Part shown: positions 53,501 through 60,800 of the stretch, piece after piece | Layout: every line of letters starts with the position of its first letter | Position numbering within the stretch: the first letter of the stretch is position 1 | Assembly (NCBI RefSeq): GCF_047730065.1 | Contig: NZ_CP159829.1 | Location: 2,790,001-2,854,000 of the forward strand | DNA: 64,000 nucleotides | Reading direction: 5' to 3' | Source of the DNA: Njordibacter sp028825405 | GTDB lineage: Bacteria; Pseudomonadota; Gammaproteobacteria; Pseudomonadales; Balneatricaceae | The notes under the pieces: generated by a model | Database searches by the model: none | Seen by the model: the letters and a program-made list of their open reading frames with translations, nothing else | What the model was told of the DNA's origin: nothing | Program-made: the position numbers and the translations under genes

Positions 53501-54369
53501 AGCTTTATGATGCCGCTGTGCAGGCGCTTGCCGATTTTGATGAGCCAGGAGTCAGTAGCAACAGTATTCGTGAAAACATTACCCAGCGACAAGCTGAACT
53601 AGAGGCTCAAGGTGTCAGTGCTGTGGATGCAAAGCGCCAAGCCAGCTATCGGGTTTATGGCAGCAAGCCAGGAGCCTATGGTGCCGGATTGCAGGGGCTC
53701 ATTGATGAGCGTTGTTGGGGCGAGCGAGCCGACCTTGCAGATGCCTACCTCAACTGGGGAGGCTATGCTTATGGTAACCAAACCGGCGATGGTGTGGCAG
53801 CTCACGACGATTTTAAACACCGTTTAAGCCAGTTAGAAGTGGTGGTGCACAACCAAGACAATCGTGAGCACGATTTACTAGACTCTGATGACTACTACCA
53901 GTTCCAAGGTGGCATGACTAATGCTGTTACAAGCTTTAGTGGCCAGGCTCCAGCGGTGTATCATAGTGATCACAGTAACCCAAGCCAACCCAAAATCCGC
54001 ACCCTTAAAGAAGAACTTAATCGAGTTTTACGCTCTCGCGTGCTCAACCCAAAATGGATTAGTGCCATGCAACGTCATGGTTACAAGGGTGCTTTTGAAA
54101 TGGCTGCCAGTGTCGACTATTTATTTGCTTACGATGCGACCACCAATTTAATTGCTGATTATCAGTATCAACAGGTGAGTGACGCTTTAGTATTTGCAGC
54201 AGATAATCAGCAATTCATGCGTGATAATAATCCTGCTGCCTTGGAAGAAATGGCTGAGCGACTGCTTGAAGCTTGCCAACGCGGCATGTGGCAAGAACCA
54301 GGCGAACATCAACAGACTTTGCAAGATTTGCTGTTAGACTTAGACCAGCAAAAGGAAACTGCCTCATGA
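50527..54369 (+). CDS. cobN: Cobaltochelatase subunit CobN
   Basis: This 1280-residue large chelatase subunit carries the ring-binding and Co(II) insertion site, acting with an AAA+/VWA partner. The signature HLGKHGNLEWLPGKG lies near the middle, followed by HFYPFIVNDPGEGAQAKRR, and the C-terminal third has HDDFKHRLSQLEVVVHNQDN. The length matches CobN (about 1250-1300) and is shorter than magnesium chelatase BchH only slightly; context decides. CobN works on hydrogenobyrinic acid diamide in the late-cobalt route, which conflicts with the CbiD/CbiG set here. The ribosome site is weak (GAGG about 12 bases off). It overlaps cobQ as ATGA. Confidence 0.95.
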   Translation: MHLLAAQPGGFVEEEGIIDLGQDPAKMVILAAADTSLAMLATATEQLSDELPSIRLANWSNLLKPAAFDLYEHKVLEQAELVLVSLLGGASYWNYGFQRLQAWQQAKPGRQLILVPGDDAPDPELTLASSCNAGTCHMVWQYLRQGGVSNGINLLRYLAQEHNLDSALLGHKPQWQPPTELPQALIYQPGVAQASLMDWQTNTQSQGLQNAPVVALLFYRSHLQSGNTQMFDGLMTSLIKQGMNPIALAVTSLKDPQALALVNHTLKQSNAKLVLSSLGFASNKVDAPSLSSAPTQFNLPIEGDLPVLQLVLSSTTNDAWREHKQGLRSRDIAMQVVLPEMDGHVLTRAISFKSMGYYSKLCQIDLVGYQLEPERAEFVARLAKGYCSLGHKANHDKRIALILANYPTKDGRIGNGVGLDTPQSAINVLQAMQDAGYAVDEVPENGNALIETLLASVTNNPNTLHHLPCWQSIDSTEYLAHFGQLPKVCQQAVWQRWGSPEQDPKYRQGRIMLAGLRLGETFVGIQPARGYNLDLSANYHDPDLVPPHSYLAFYFWLRHSYQVDAVIHLGKHGNLEWLPGKGVALSDECWPDVALGPMPHFYPFIVNDPGEGAQAKRRAQGVIVDHLMPPMARAETYGELADLEALVDELYQATGLDTRRELWLREQIVAILASSHLKQELGLTTDTTEGEMLAELDTYLCDIKEAQIRNGLHILGQLPLADELSETLVALLRLPRGKANEERGILHNIALDLGLKTYDPLATEVTPWTDSKPLLLAQQSDALWRSSMDTRERLELLALNLVKQYLLSSKTKDTAELTSTLPRTSEQLKYAKNTILVALEDSAVRETQALIQGLAGQAVEPGPSGAPTRGRLDTLPTGRNFFSLDNRSVPSAAAWALGQRSAQALIERHLQEHGEYPTQLGLSVWGTATMRTGGDDIAQAFALMGIKPVWAVGSQRVTDFEIMPAMLLGRPRVDVTLRVSGFFRDAFPNVMKLYDAAVQALADFDEPGVSSNSIRENITQRQAELEAQGVSAVDAKRQASYRVYGSKPGAYGAGLQGLIDERCWGERADLADAYLNWGGYAYGNQTGDGVAAHDDFKHRLSQLEVVVHNQDNREHDLLDSDDYYQFQGGMTNAVTSFSGQAPAVYHSDHSNPSQPKIRTLKEELNRVLRSRVLNPKWISAMQRHGYKGAFEMAASVDYLFAYDATTNLIADYQYQQVSDALVFAADNQQFMRDNNPAALEEMAERLLEACQRGMWQEPGEHQQTLQDLLLDLDQQKETAS

Positions 54370-55910
54370 TTAAGCCCACCCTAATGAGTCACGGCTCCCG
54401 ATCCCTAGCAGTTAAAGGTCACCCTCTACGCTTAGAACAAAAAGCTAGAACACTGATGGTACAAGGCACCACGTCGGACGCAGGTAAAAGTATTTTAGTC
54501 ACAGCCTTGTGCCGCATATTAGCTCGTAAAGGCATTAAAGTAGCTCCCTTTAAAAGTCAAAATATGGCACTAAATAGTGCCGTAACAGCTGATGGGGGAG
54601 AGATAGGGCGTGCTCAGGCGGTGCAGGCTGAAGCTTGTTTTTTGCAACCTGATGTCCGCATGAACCCTATTTTACTTAAGCCCAATAGTGATTTAGGTTC
54701 TCAGGTAATTTTGCGTGGTAAGGCAATTGGTAACATGAAGGCAGTGGAATACCACCTGCACAAACCAAAGTTATTGCAAGACGTCGTGTTTGCTCATCAA
54801 GAGCTGTTAGCAGACTTTGATCTGGTCATGGTAGAAGGAGCGGGCAGTCCCGCAGAGATTAATTTGAGAGAGCATGACCTAGCTAATATGGGTTTTGCTG
54901 AAGCCATAGACTGCCCTGTCATTATCGTTGCAGACATTGACCGAGGTGGCGTATTTGCTCATTTATATGGCACCTATGAACTACTGAGTGTCAGCGAACA
55001 AGCGCGCACCCGTGGTTTTATTATTAATCGTTTCCGGGGTGATAAAGCACTCTTACAGGGTGGTTTGGACTGGCTAGAAGAGAAAACGGGTAAACCCGTA
55101 CTTGCTGTTTTGCCTTACATTCATAACTTGCACATAGAAGCAGAGGACTCATTGGCTGTTGATCAATTTGCTAAGTCTGATGACGGCAAACACTTCAAGG
55201 TGGTGGTGCCTATTTATCCTCGGGCTAGCAATCATACTGATTTTGATGCCTTAAGAATGCATCCTCAAGTGGATTGTCAACTTGTAAGAGACGTACAATC
55301 CTTTAAGGGTGCAGACCTTATCATTCTTCCTGGTAGCAAGAATACTCGCAGTGACTTGGCGTGGCTTAAAGCATCTGGCTGGGCTAATGCCATCCAACGT
55401 CACTTGCGCTTAGGTGGCAAAGTAATCGGTATTTGCGGTGGTTATCAAATGTTAGGCCAAGCTGTCCATGACCCAGATGGCACAGAATCTAGTGCTGGAA
55501 CCAGTGAGGGTTTGGGTCATTTAGCCATTGAAACCTTGCTACAGGGCGAAAAACAATTACGCAACGTGCAAGGCCGCTGGCTAACTGATGCAGGAGATAT
55601 TCCAGTCACAGGTTATGAGATCCATGTAGGGCAAACCAGTGGCCGTGATTTAGCGCAACCGTTAATGCAACTCAATACGGGTCCAGATGGTGCCCGCAAT
55701 CTCGAAAATACAGTCATGGGTAGTTATGTACATGGTTTATTTGATGAACCTAAACTGCTGCAACAATTGTTAGACTGGGCTGGGCTAGCGCAAACCCAAG
55801 CGTTTGACTATCCGGCCTTAAGGGCGGCACAAATTGAGCGTTTAGCAGATGAAGTTGAACTAGAACTGCCTGTAGAAACAATTTTTAACATCATGCAAGG
55901 TGGGGTCTAG
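54366..55910 (+). CDS. cobQ: Cobyric acid synthase CobQ/CbiP
   Basis: This 514-residue glutamine-dependent amidotransferase adds the four amides at b, d, e and g. The N-terminal domain has TLMVQGTTSDAGKS (Walker-like) and VADIDRGGVFAHLYGTYELL. The GATase domain has the nucleophile Cys in GICGGYQMLG and the His in SYVHGLFDEP. I start at ATG 54366, which overlaps the cobN stop as ATGA and has AAAGGAAA upstream; the frame extends 31 codons back into cobN and I reject that. One base separates its stop from the cbiB start codon. Confidence 0.95.
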   Translation: MIKPTLMSHGSRSLAVKGHPLRLEQKARTLMVQGTTSDAGKSILVTALCRILARKGIKVAPFKSQNMALNSAVTADGGEIGRAQAVQAEACFLQPDVRMNPILLKPNSDLGSQVILRGKAIGNMKAVEYHLHKPKLLQDVVFAHQELLADFDLVMVEGAGSPAEINLREHDLANMGFAEAIDCPVIIVADIDRGGVFAHLYGTYELLSVSEQARTRGFIINRFRGDKALLQGGLDWLEEKTGKPVLAVLPYIHNLHIEAEDSLAVDQFAKSDDGKHFKVVVPIYPRASNHTDFDALRMHPQVDCQLVRDVQSFKGADLIILPGSKNTRSDLAWLKASGWANAIQRHLRLGGKVIGICGGYQMLGQAVHDPDGTESSAGTSEGLGHLAIETLLQGEKQLRNVQGRWLTDAGDIPVTGYEIHVGQTSGRDLAQPLMQLNTGPDGARNLENTVMGSYVHGLFDEPKLLQQLLDWAGLAQTQAFDYPALRAAQIERLADEVELELPVETIFNIMQGGV

Positions 55911-55911
55911 T

Positions 55912-56916
55912 ATGGACTTGGTCGTCGCCATAGTGTTTGCCTTAAGCTTAGACTATTGGTTAGGTGAACCCAAACGACTGCATCCGTTGGTGGGCTTTGG
56001 GGCTTTGGCTGATGGCCTGGAACAATGGCTCAATGGTCCAGTTAAATTGTTTTCCCTAAGAGCCAATGCTGAGGCTGACCAGACCTCAATTAAAGCAGCC
56101 CCGAGGCGCAACAATTTGTTAAAGTTAAGAGGCTTACTAGCCCTATTGCTGGCCGTTGGACCACTTGGTTTTGCCGCTTACAGCCTACAACAGACCTTGG
56201 CACAGCATGCCACCTTAGGCATAATTTTTGCTGGCATAGTATTGTATTTGGCGATTGGATGGCACAGTTTAATAGCCCATGCCAAGGCCATATCAACACC
56301 CCTAGCACAAGGTGATCTTAGCGCTGCTCGTGCCGCTGTTAGCCTCATTGTTAGCCGTGATACTCAAGACTTAAACGAGCATGAGATTGCCAAAGCAGCC
56401 ACCGAATCTGTACTTGAAAATGGGGCTGATGCTCTATTTTCGGCGCTCTTCTGGTTTATTATTGCTGGTATTCCAGGGGTAGTAGTCTATCGACTCAGCA
56501 ATACTTTAGATGCTATGTGGGGCTACAAAAATCCACAGTTTTTATACTTTGGTTGGGCCGCAGCCCGGTTTGATGACTTGCTTAACTATATACCTGCACG
56601 CCTTACTGCTCTGGCTTATACCCTTTGTGGCAGTATTAATGGCCAAACCAGCAACGCATGGCAAAGCTGGCGTCATCAGTCAGGTACTTGGAAAAGCCCT
56701 AATGCTGGGCCAGTGATGGCAGCAGGTGCTGGTGCCATCGGCGTAGAAATAGGAGGCAACGCCCAATATCATGGTGAGAATCAGCAACGCCCTGTGCTTG
56801 GCGCGGGCAGTCCACCTATGGCCAAAAGTATTGATGATGCCTGTGCACTTGTTAACTACAGTTTGGCTCTTTGGTTAATTGTGATCTGCTTATTCACTGT
56901 CATAGGCAATTTCTAA
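55912..56916 (+). CDS. cbiB: Adenosylcobinamide-phosphate synthase CbiB/CobD
   Basis: This 334-residue inner-membrane enzyme joins the aminopropanol arm to cobyric acid. It has about five membrane spans and the family motifs LDYWLGEPKRLHPLVGFG, IVSRDTQDLNEHEIAKAA, ESVLENGADALFSALFWF and YRLSNTLDAMWGYK. ATG 55912 is used; the track extended four codons earlier, overlapping cobQ. Its stop overlaps cobC as TAATG. Confidence 0.95.
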   Translation: MDLVVAIVFALSLDYWLGEPKRLHPLVGFGALADGLEQWLNGPVKLFSLRANAEADQTSIKAAPRRNNLLKLRGLLALLLAVGPLGFAAYSLQQTLAQHATLGIIFAGIVLYLAIGWHSLIAHAKAISTPLAQGDLSAARAAVSLIVSRDTQDLNEHEIAKAATESVLENGADALFSALFWFIIAGIPGVVVYRLSNTLDAMWGYKNPQFLYFGWAAARFDDLLNYIPARLTALAYTLCGSINGQTSNAWQSWRHQSGTWKSPNAGPVMAAGAGAIGVEIGGNAQYHGENQQRPVLGAGSPPMAKSIDDACALVNYSLALWLIVICLFTVIGNF

Positions 56917-57974
56917 TGAACACTTTATTTCATGGTGGCGATCTACACTCAGCCAGTGCGATTTACGGCCGAGCACCTGAGGATTGGTTAGATCTGTCGA
57001 CTGGTATTAACCAATTCAGTTACCCAGCCCCAGCCATGGGACAAGAGGTTTGGCAACAGTTGCCATACTTAGCCCCCTCATTAATCAAGGCTGCACACTC
57101 TTATTATGGGCAGCATCCTTGTTTAGCCTGCAGTGGTAGCCAGACTGTCATTCAATTACTGCCCGTAATATTGCGTCAACTCGGCAATCAGAAGGCCACA
57201 TGGCTGCCAGATATCGGTTATCAGGAACATCTCCAAGCCTGGTCACAAGAAGGTGAAGTTAGCACCTACAGTGGATTAGATAGTCAGTTAGCTACCCAAC
57301 AAATAGCAGATGCTTTGCATGATGATAAAATTGGTCACTTGGTTATTATCAATCCCAATAACCCCACAGGCGAGATTTTCAGCCGTCAGCAATTGAATTT
57401 GTGGGCGCAGCAGTTAAGGAATAAAGGTGGATTCTTAGTCATTGATGAGGCTTTTATTGATATCACACCAAGGGCAAGTGTGCTGGCAGAAAAGCTTACA
57501 GATAACGTCATAGTATTGCGTTCGGTGGGTAAGTTCTTTGGCCTTGCCGGTATTCGTTTAGGGTTTACCTTTGCCACTCAAAGCATATTAAATCAGCTAG
57601 CGAAGGTAATAGGGCCTTGGTCAGTGAACGGGCCAGCACAATGGGTTGCTGCGGCTGCTTTAAATGATGCGGATTGGCAAACTAGTATGCGCTCTCAACT
57701 GATCAATGAAGGGTTACAGCAATTGCAACTTTGGCAGCCCTCAATGACTCGACTAGGAGCTAAATTAGCCAGCACACATGAATTATTCAGGAGCTTTATT
57801 ATGGCTTCAAATTTAGCCCAGAGGCTGCACCATAGTGCCGCTCAAAGCGGTATATTATTGCGCCTAGTTGATATCAACTCGAGCACAAGTTTGTTACGCT
57901 TTGGCAATATTGATTTAGGCCACATAAAAGCAGTTACACACTGCCAAACCTGGATACAACAGGAATCCGAATGA
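56916..57974 (+). CDS. cobC: Threonine-phosphate decarboxylase-like aminotransferase CobC/CobD
   Basis: This 352-residue PLP enzyme of the class I/II aminotransferase fold makes aminopropanol phosphate from threonine phosphate for the corrin arm. Seen are FHGGDLHSASAIYG at the start, DLSTGINQFSYP, IINPNNPTGEIF, and the PLP lysine in RSVGKFFGLAGIRLGF. Names conflict between species: CobD in Salmonella, CobC in Pseudomonas; I use cobC with cbiB. The start is the TAATG overlap at 56916 rather than the frame opening at 56871. It overlaps cysG as ATGA. Confidence 0.9.
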   Translation: MNTLFHGGDLHSASAIYGRAPEDWLDLSTGINQFSYPAPAMGQEVWQQLPYLAPSLIKAAHSYYGQHPCLACSGSQTVIQLLPVILRQLGNQKATWLPDIGYQEHLQAWSQEGEVSTYSGLDSQLATQQIADALHDDKIGHLVIINPNNPTGEIFSRQQLNLWAQQLRNKGGFLVIDEAFIDITPRASVLAEKLTDNVIVLRSVGKFFGLAGIRLGFTFATQSILNQLAKVIGPWSVNGPAQWVAAAALNDADWQTSMRSQLINEGLQQLQLWQPSMTRLGAKLASTHELFRSFIMASNLAQRLHHSAAQSGILLRLVDINSSTSLLRFGNIDLGHIKAVTHCQTWIQQESE

Positions 57975-59380
57975 CTTTTTTTCCTCTGTTTCACAACACC
58001 CAACAATTGAGCGCTTTGCTCATTGGTGGTGGGAATATGGCAAAACGCCGGGCTAAATCGTTAATTGATGCAGGTGTTGCCTGTGACTTAATGGCCACTA
58101 AAATTGCTGAGGACGTGTTACAACTCATAGAAAGTGCTGGCGGTAAGGTCACAGTTGGGGCCTATGTGTCAGATGATGTAATGCAAGGTTATAGCCTTAT
58201 TTTAGCACTCACCGATGACCGCACAGCCAACCACACAATTGCAAATGACGCTAAGGCACTGGGGTTGTTAGTTAACGTGTCTGATAAGCCCAACGAGGGT
58301 AATGTTATTTTTGGTGCCATCATTGATCGCTCTCCCTTAACAATTACTATTAATAACGGTGGGGCGTCACCTGTTTTATCCAGTATTTTGCGCCAACAAT
58401 TAGAGCAATTTGTGCCCAAAGCCTATGGCCAGCTAGCGCGTTTAGTCGGTGCTTATCGCCCACAAGTGAAGCAAGCCCTACCCAACACTAGCGAACGCTC
58501 TATTTTTTGGCACCAAGTGTTACAGGGAGCCGTTGCAGAGGCGGTATTTTCTGGCAAACATACAGAAGCTGAAAGTTTATTAAAAAAACACTTAAAAGAA
58601 CTCGATAATGGTCTTGGTGCTGTCAAAAGTAGTGGCGAAGTATTTCTTATTGGAGCAGGTCCGGGTGACCCAGATCTGCTCACACTGCGGGCGTTTAGAC
58701 TATTACAAAAAGCCGATGTGGTATTGTACGACGCCCTCGTCTCTGAGGGTGTGATGGCGCTTGTGCCAGAGCAGGTAGAAAGAGTCTATGTCGGAAAACG
58801 TCGCGCTAATCATAGTGTGCCCCAAGCAGGCATCAACCAATTGTTGGTTGATTATGCCAAACAAGGCAAACGAGTGGCCCGCCTTAAAGGTGGAGACCCC
58901 TTCATTTTTGGCCGTGGTGGTGAAGAGATTGAAACCTTGGCCGAACAACATGTCCCTTTTCAGGTCGTGCCTGGCATTACTGCAGCCAACGGCTGTTCGG
59001 CTTATTCTGGTATTCCCCTTACCCACAGGGACTATGCCCAGTCTGTGCGATTTTTGACGGGGCAATTACGCGATGGTAGCGTAGATTTACCTTGGCCTGA
59101 ATTAATTGTTGAGGGGCAAACCTTAGTCTTTTATATGGGTTTAAAAGGCCTACCCTTGATTTGTGAAGCACTCATCACGCACGGTATGGATAAAAACATG
59201 CCCGTCGCACTCATTGAGAAAGGCACGACCCAAGACCAGCGAGTGATGATATCCAACCTGAATGACCTACCCGCAATGATCAAGACAGAAAGCGTGCTGT
59301 CACCGTCCCTTTTTCTGGTTGGGCGGGTGGTGAGTTTACATGATAAACTATCTTGGTTCACATCCTCACGGGATGCTTGA
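57971..59380 (+). CDS. cysG: Siroheme synthase CysG (uroporphyrin-III C-methyltransferase / precorrin-2 dehydrogenase)
   Basis: This 469-residue fusion has an N-terminal precorrin-2 dehydrogenase/ferrochelatase domain (about 1-205; LIGGGNMAKRRAKSL, NVIFGAIIDRSPL, NNGGASPVLSSILRQQLE) and a C-terminal uroporphyrinogen-III C-methyltransferase (about 218-460; LIGAGPGDPDLLTLRAFRLL, RLKGGDPFIFGRGGEE, VPGITAANGCSAYSGIPLTH). The methylase makes precorrin-2, entry point of this whole operon, while the N-terminal domain diverts precorrin-2 to siroheme. Having CysG rather than a single-domain CobA means both fates compete. It is the last gene of the B12 run. Confidence 0.95.
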   Translation: MTFFPLFHNTQQLSALLIGGGNMAKRRAKSLIDAGVACDLMATKIAEDVLQLIESAGGKVTVGAYVSDDVMQGYSLILALTDDRTANHTIANDAKALGLLVNVSDKPNEGNVIFGAIIDRSPLTITINNGGASPVLSSILRQQLEQFVPKAYGQLARLVGAYRPQVKQALPNTSERSIFWHQVLQGAVAEAVFSGKHTEAESLLKKHLKELDNGLGAVKSSGEVFLIGAGPGDPDLLTLRAFRLLQKADVVLYDALVSEGVMALVPEQVERVYVGKRRANHSVPQAGINQLLVDYAKQGKRVARLKGGDPFIFGRGGEEIETLAEQHVPFQVVPGITAANGCSAYSGIPLTHRDYAQSVRFLTGQLRDGSVDLPWPELIVEGQTLVFYMGLKGLPLICEALITHGMDKNMPVALIEKGTTQDQRVMISNLNDLPAMIKTESVLSPSLFLVGRVVSLHDKLSWFTSSRDA

Positions 59381-59411
59381 ACTCAAGCTTTAACGAGTTA
59401 GGATGGTGCTT

Positions 59412-59885
59412 ATGAGCAAAAAAACTGAAATAGAAATGACGGAGCTTATGGCTCAGTGTGAAACAGCATTAACTGATTATGCGAGTCGCACTGGCGCTGA
59501 GGTCTTTGCAAACAGCACGAGTGCAGGGGTAGCTAAAGCTGCCATAAAGCCCAAGCTCAAATCACAACAAGCCTTGGCTAAGATGGCCAAATCTCTTGCA
59601 GCTTCCCGTGCAAATAGTAGTGAAAATATAGCTAAACTTGAGGCTAAAATAACAGCAAAAGCTGACTCTATAAAGGATCACAAACGTCAACAAGAAGCTC
59701 TAAAACAAGAGCAAGAAAAAGTACGAAAGGCAGATTTAGCAAACAAACGCAAAGCGCTTTATCGTACACCTGAGCCTCAACCAAAAACTCAACCACAAGC
59801 TAACACACAGACTGAACTACCTGCGGATACAAGCATACGCCATAGAAGTTTTGGTAAAGGCTCGTCCAATCTCCGCCGCTCATAG
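59412..59885 (+). CDS. Lys/Ala-rich coiled-coil protein of unknown function
   Basis: This 157-residue protein is not recognised. The middle (about 40-115) is rich in Lys, Ala, Glu and Gln with a heptad-like pattern (KLEAKITAKADSIKDHKRQQ), so a long coiled coil is expected. The C-terminal 40 residues are Pro/Gln/Thr-rich and end in a basic RHRSFGKGSSNLRRS. There is no signal peptide or membrane span. ATG 59412 has AGGA at good spacing; the frame opens three codons earlier. It follows cysG by 31 bp and may share its transcript, but nothing ties it to cobalamin. Confidence 0.7.
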   Translation: MSKKTEIEMTELMAQCETALTDYASRTGAEVFANSTSAGVAKAAIKPKLKSQQALAKMAKSLAASRANSSENIAKLEAKITAKADSIKDHKRQQEALKQEQEKVRKADLANKRKALYRTPEPQPKTQPQANTQTELPADTSIRHRSFGKGSSNLRRS

Positions 59886-59910
59886 TAGTCCACTTTAGCA
59901 GGAAGCTACA

Positions 59911-60798
59911 ATGCCCTTTAAACACCAATTATTGGCGGTTTTTGTAGCTCTAATCTGGGGTACCAATTTTGTCTTTATTGAATTAGGACTTAATGACTTA
60001 CCGCCATTTTTATTTGCCAGCCTTCGCTTTACCTTCGCAGCCTTGCCTTTGGTACTCATATTACCCCGCCCTAAAACGCCATGGCGTTATTTAATAGCTT
60101 ATGGGTTTTTTATTGGTTTTGGCCAGTTTGGCTTATTATTTTGGGTGATGGGTAGCCATATGTCGCCCGGCTTAGCCTCTTTAGTCATTCAGTTACAAGC
60201 GGTATTCACCATTTTACTGGCGCTTATATTCTTTAAAGAAACCATGCGTTGGCAGCAAATCATAGCCCTTATTATTGCTTTTGCTGGAGTGTTATTGATC
60301 GGCATTAAGGGTAATAATGACGCCACCCCTATTGGCTTAGTAGTGATTCTAGTGGCGGCCCTAAGCTGGGCTGCTGGCAACATTGTTGTTAAACGTTGTG
60401 GCAAAGTTAATATTATTGCCTTTTTAGCTTGGTCCTCAATATTTGCTGTACCACCGTTGGCTCTCATGTCATATTATTATGAAGGGCCTGTTTTGATAAG
60501 TGAACGTCTAGTGTCAGCACCTTGGCACGCTTGGGCCATCGTATTGTGGCAATCTCTGGGTAATACACTGATTGGATATGGGTTATGGAATTTATTATTG
60601 CAGCGTCATGCCGCAGCATTGGTAGCACCTTGGGCGTTGCTTGTGCCGGTATTCGGTATGGCGTCCTCAAGCACTTTTCTAGACGAAAGTATGCCTTGGT
60701 GGAAATGGATCGCTGCCGCCTTAATCATCGCTGGCCTCGTCATCAACTTACGCTCAACTCAATCATCACACCCCCTCATTAAAGGTCCGTTAGTCTGA
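59911..60798 (+). CDS. EamA/DMT family transporter
   Basis: This 295-residue inner-membrane protein has ten hydrophobic segments in two EamA repeats, as in the drug/metabolite transporter superfamily (RhaT/YdcZ-like exporters of amino acids or metabolites). The N-terminal FVALIWGTNFVFIELGL and the second-repeat LVAALSWAAGNIVVKR are typical. The substrate is unknown. AGGAAG precedes the start, and the sulfatase-fold gene begins two bases after its stop, so they are co-transcribed. Confidence 0.9.
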   Translation: MPFKHQLLAVFVALIWGTNFVFIELGLNDLPPFLFASLRFTFAALPLVLILPRPKTPWRYLIAYGFFIGFGQFGLLFWVMGSHMSPGLASLVIQLQAVFTILLALIFFKETMRWQQIIALIIAFAGVLLIGIKGNNDATPIGLVVILVAALSWAAGNIVVKRCGKVNIIAFLAWSSIFAVPPLALMSYYYEGPVLISERLVSAPWHAWAIVLWQSLGNTLIGYGLWNLLLQRHAAALVAPWALLVPVFGMASSSTFLDESMPWWKWIAAALIIAGLVINLRSTQSSHPLIKGPLV

Positions 60799-60800
60799 TT

